Shown here one piece after another: positions 7,707-8,817 of a stretch of 8,817 nt of DNA. Every line of letters begins with the position of its first letter. The first letter of the stretch is position 1. The position numbers were made by a program, and so were the translations under genes. The stretch comes from a bacterium. GTDB taxonomy: Bacteria > Patescibacteriota > JABMPQ01 > JAQVVF01. The notes beneath the pieces are model-generated. The model had not been told where the DNA came from. It searched no databases and worked only from the letters and a program-made list of their open reading frames with translations. Location: NCBI GenBank assembly GCA_030611905.1, contig JAUWOX010000037.1, forward strand, positions 1 to 8,817. The letters run 5' to 3'.

Positions 7707-7735
7707 AAACTAACACTAAAAAAAAATTATGTCAA
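7707..7735 (-). promoter_or_regulatory. Promoter of the aminotransferase/methyltransferase operon
   Basis: A perfect TTGACA (7735-7730, minus strand) is followed after 17 bp by TAGTTT (7712-7707), itself preceded by TG-T as an extended -10. The start near 7700 gives a leader of about 86 nt. The promoter lies only about 16 bp from the end of the IS30 element but is wholly outside it. Confidence 0.5.
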
Positions 7736-7751
7736 CCCTCTGTACCCTGAA

Positions 7752-7774
7752 TTCAACTCTCAAGTGCAACACTT
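7752..7774 (+). repeat. IS30 terminal inverted repeat (transposase 3' side)
   Basis: TTCAAC-TCTC-AA-G-TGCAACACTT. It matches the reverse complement of 8789-8811 at 18 of 23 positions. The transposase stop codon TGA (7755-7753) and its last seven codons lie inside the repeat. Confidence 0.85.
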
Positions 7775-8760
7775 AATTGTTTAAAAACTTCTAAGGGCGT
7801 TTTCCAACCTAGTCGTTTGCGAGGTCTGTTATTAAGAGAATTTTCAACTTCTTGTATCTCTTGATTAGATATCTTAGTAAAGTCTGTTTTCTTTGGAAAA
7901 TAATCTCTGATAAGTCCATTAGTATTTTCATTTGTTCCTCTTTCCCAAGAATGGTAAGCATTGGCAAAGAAGGCCTTAAATCCAGTTCTTTTTTCAAACT
8001 CCTGCCATTTTCGGTTTTCTGGGCCATTATCAAAGGTTGTGGTTTGTTTTGCTTTTTTGGGTAGATATTTAACTCTGCTCTCTATGGCTGAAATGGTAGC
8101 TTCGCTAGTTTTGTCTTTAAGCTTAGTAATAAATACTAGTCCTGTTTTTCTTTCAACTAAAGTATTGATTCCTGGTTTATGGTTTATTGATTCTACACTA
8201 TCGCTTTCCCAATCACCAAGTCTTTCTCTTTTTTCTACGATAGTCGGACGTTCACTGATAAGAGTTCCTTTGGGCTTAAATACTCTTTGACACTTTCTAA
8301 ATCCTTTATGTGTTCTACGTTTTTTCCTTCTTCTAAGATAGATTCTTAAATCTTCGTAGCCAGGCTTTAATAGACCCCAGCCATCTCGATGTATTTGATG
8401 ATAAATGAATTGATATATTGCTTCGTGAGATATTTTTTCATTGATCTCTGATTCGATTGTACCAGCTATTTGTTCAGGAGACCATCTTTTCTTTAAATGC
8501 TTGATCACATAATTACGAACTTTCTGATTCTTTAGTTTATCTTTCCGACCTCTGCTCTTACGTTTAATCAATGCCTTTTTGTGAGATATTCTGGGAATAT
8601 ATCTGCGTCTTCCAATAGAATCTCTATTTCTCTTAATTTCTCTGGACACAGAGGAAGCTGAACGATTTAATGTTGCGGCAATGTTTCTAATTGAGGATTT
8701 TTGCCACAACATTTCTTGTATTTTTTCTCTCTCCTCAATCATAAAATGTGTATATTTCAT
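7753..8760 (-). CDS. IS30-family transposase (DDE)
   Basis: A 335-residue transposase that cuts and joins the ends of its own element. An N-terminal helix-turn-helix (SIRNIAATLNRSASSVSREI, about 23-42) is followed by a second DNA-binding stretch containing RWSPEQIAG and a DDE catalytic core. The core shows GDWESD (D183/D187), FDNG with D244, and RGTNENTNG with E278; D244 and E278 are separated by 33 residues, as usual in IS30. FPKKTDF is a further family marker. The frame is intact. The start at 8760 (MKYTHF) is chosen because relatives begin near this motif. A longer start at 8799 would lie within the terminal repeat and add 13 residues. No clear ribosome-binding site is seen, and a hairpin lies directly upstream. 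Confidence 0.9.
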   Translation of the reverse strand: MKYTHFMIEEREKIQEMLWQKSSIRNIAATLNRSASSVSREIKRNRDSIGRRRYIPRISHKKALIKRKSRGRKDKLKNQKVRNYVIKHLKKRWSPEQIAGTIESEINEKISHEAIYQFIYHQIHRDGWGLLKPGYEDLRIYLRRRKKRRTHKGFRKCQRVFKPKGTLISERPTIVEKRERLGDWESDSVESINHKPGINTLVERKTGLVFITKLKDKTSEATISAIESRVKYLPKKAKQTTTFDNGPENRKWQEFEKRTGFKAFFANAYHSWERGTNENTNGLIRDYFPKKTDFTKISNQEIQEVENSLNNRPRKRLGWKTPLEVFKQLSVALES

Positions 8761-8764
8761 AGTG

Positions 8765-8791
8765 CTTTGATAATACATTATTTTATCAAAG
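8765..8791 (-). promoter_or_regulatory. Hairpin just upstream of the transposase start
   Basis: CTTTGATAA (8765-8773) and TTATCAAAG (8783-8791) form a perfect 9-bp stem with a 9-nt loop, 4 nt before the transposase ATG at 8760 and overlapping the terminal repeat by 3 bp. In a transcript entering from outside the element it could hide the initiation region. It has no T run and is not a terminator. Confidence 0.5.
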
Positions 8792-8811
8792 TGTTGCATT
8801 TACTTGTTGAA
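8789..8811 (-). repeat. IS30 terminal inverted repeat (transposase 5' side)
   Basis: Read on the minus strand: TTCAAC-AAGT-AA-A-TGCAACACTT, the partner of 7752-7774. The unused upstream ATG at 8799 lies in it. Confidence 0.85.
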
Positions 8812-8817
8812 CTAAAA

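Larger units (their letters stand above)
7752..8811 (-). mobile_element. Complete IS30-family insertion sequence
   Basis: This 1060-bp element has a single transposase gene and matching 23-bp ends (7752-7774 and 8789-8811). The ends share TTCAAC, then four unlike bases, AA, one variable base and TGCAACACTT. The length is typical of IS30 elements. The flanks show no exact short target duplication: CTGAA on the left and CTAAA on the right differ at one base, so either the duplication has mutated or it is chance. The window ends 6 bp past the element. Confidence 0.88.

Overview
The window comes from an AT-rich bacterium that uses the standard genetic code (UGA ends the first gene) and sigma-70-type promoters. 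It may be an uncultivated lineage such as a Patescibacteria/CPR-like organism, but nothing here fixes the taxonomy. It is an accessory-looking island of amino-acid enzymes with no ribosomal, tRNA, transporter or regulator genes. Six enzyme genes sit in four transcription units, and an IS30-family insertion sequence fills the right end.

Layout. Bases 1-2035 hold one plus-strand operon: a threonine-synthase-like PLP enzyme with a Cys/His N-terminus, coupled by an ATGA overlap to a GNAT acyltransferase and closed by a terminator. Bases 2079-4027 hold a second plus-strand operon, strongly AT-rich and with an almost leaderless mRNA. It encodes an enolase-superfamily epimerase/racemase overlapping by 7 nt an AstE/AspA-type zinc deacylase. 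Bases 4036-5332 (minus) hold a stand-alone ornithine aminotransferase (rocD) with its own promoter and terminator. Bases 5333-5571 hold no full-length gene but are crowded. They contain a plus-strand promoter with a palindrome over its -10, a 9-codon ORF with a good ribosome-binding site, and a second diverged copy of the two-way terminator block that follows rocD. That copy still carries the last 12 codons of another aminotransferase gene. Bases 5610-7735 (minus) hold a coupled pair: a HisC-like aminotransferase and an O-methyltransferase-type SAM enzyme. Bases 7752-8811 are a complete IS30-type element.

How the genes may work together. All six enzymes act on amino acids or their keto or acyl derivatives. 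The GNAT / enolase-superfamily / deacylase trio matches the logic of the N-succinyl-amino-acid racemase route (acylate, racemise, deacylate). The aminotransferase/methyltransferase pair matches the logic of keto-acid methylation followed by transamination. Both are inferences from family and gene order.

Two styles of gene are mixed. The threonine-synthase-like, GNAT, rocD and 9-codon genes have strong AGGAG-type ribosome-binding sites and more balanced composition. The epimerase/deacylase and aminotransferase/methyltransferase operons are very AT-rich with little or no Shine-Dalgarno sequence. With the duplicated terminator block, the aminotransferase relic and the IS, this suggests the region was assembled from pieces of different origin.
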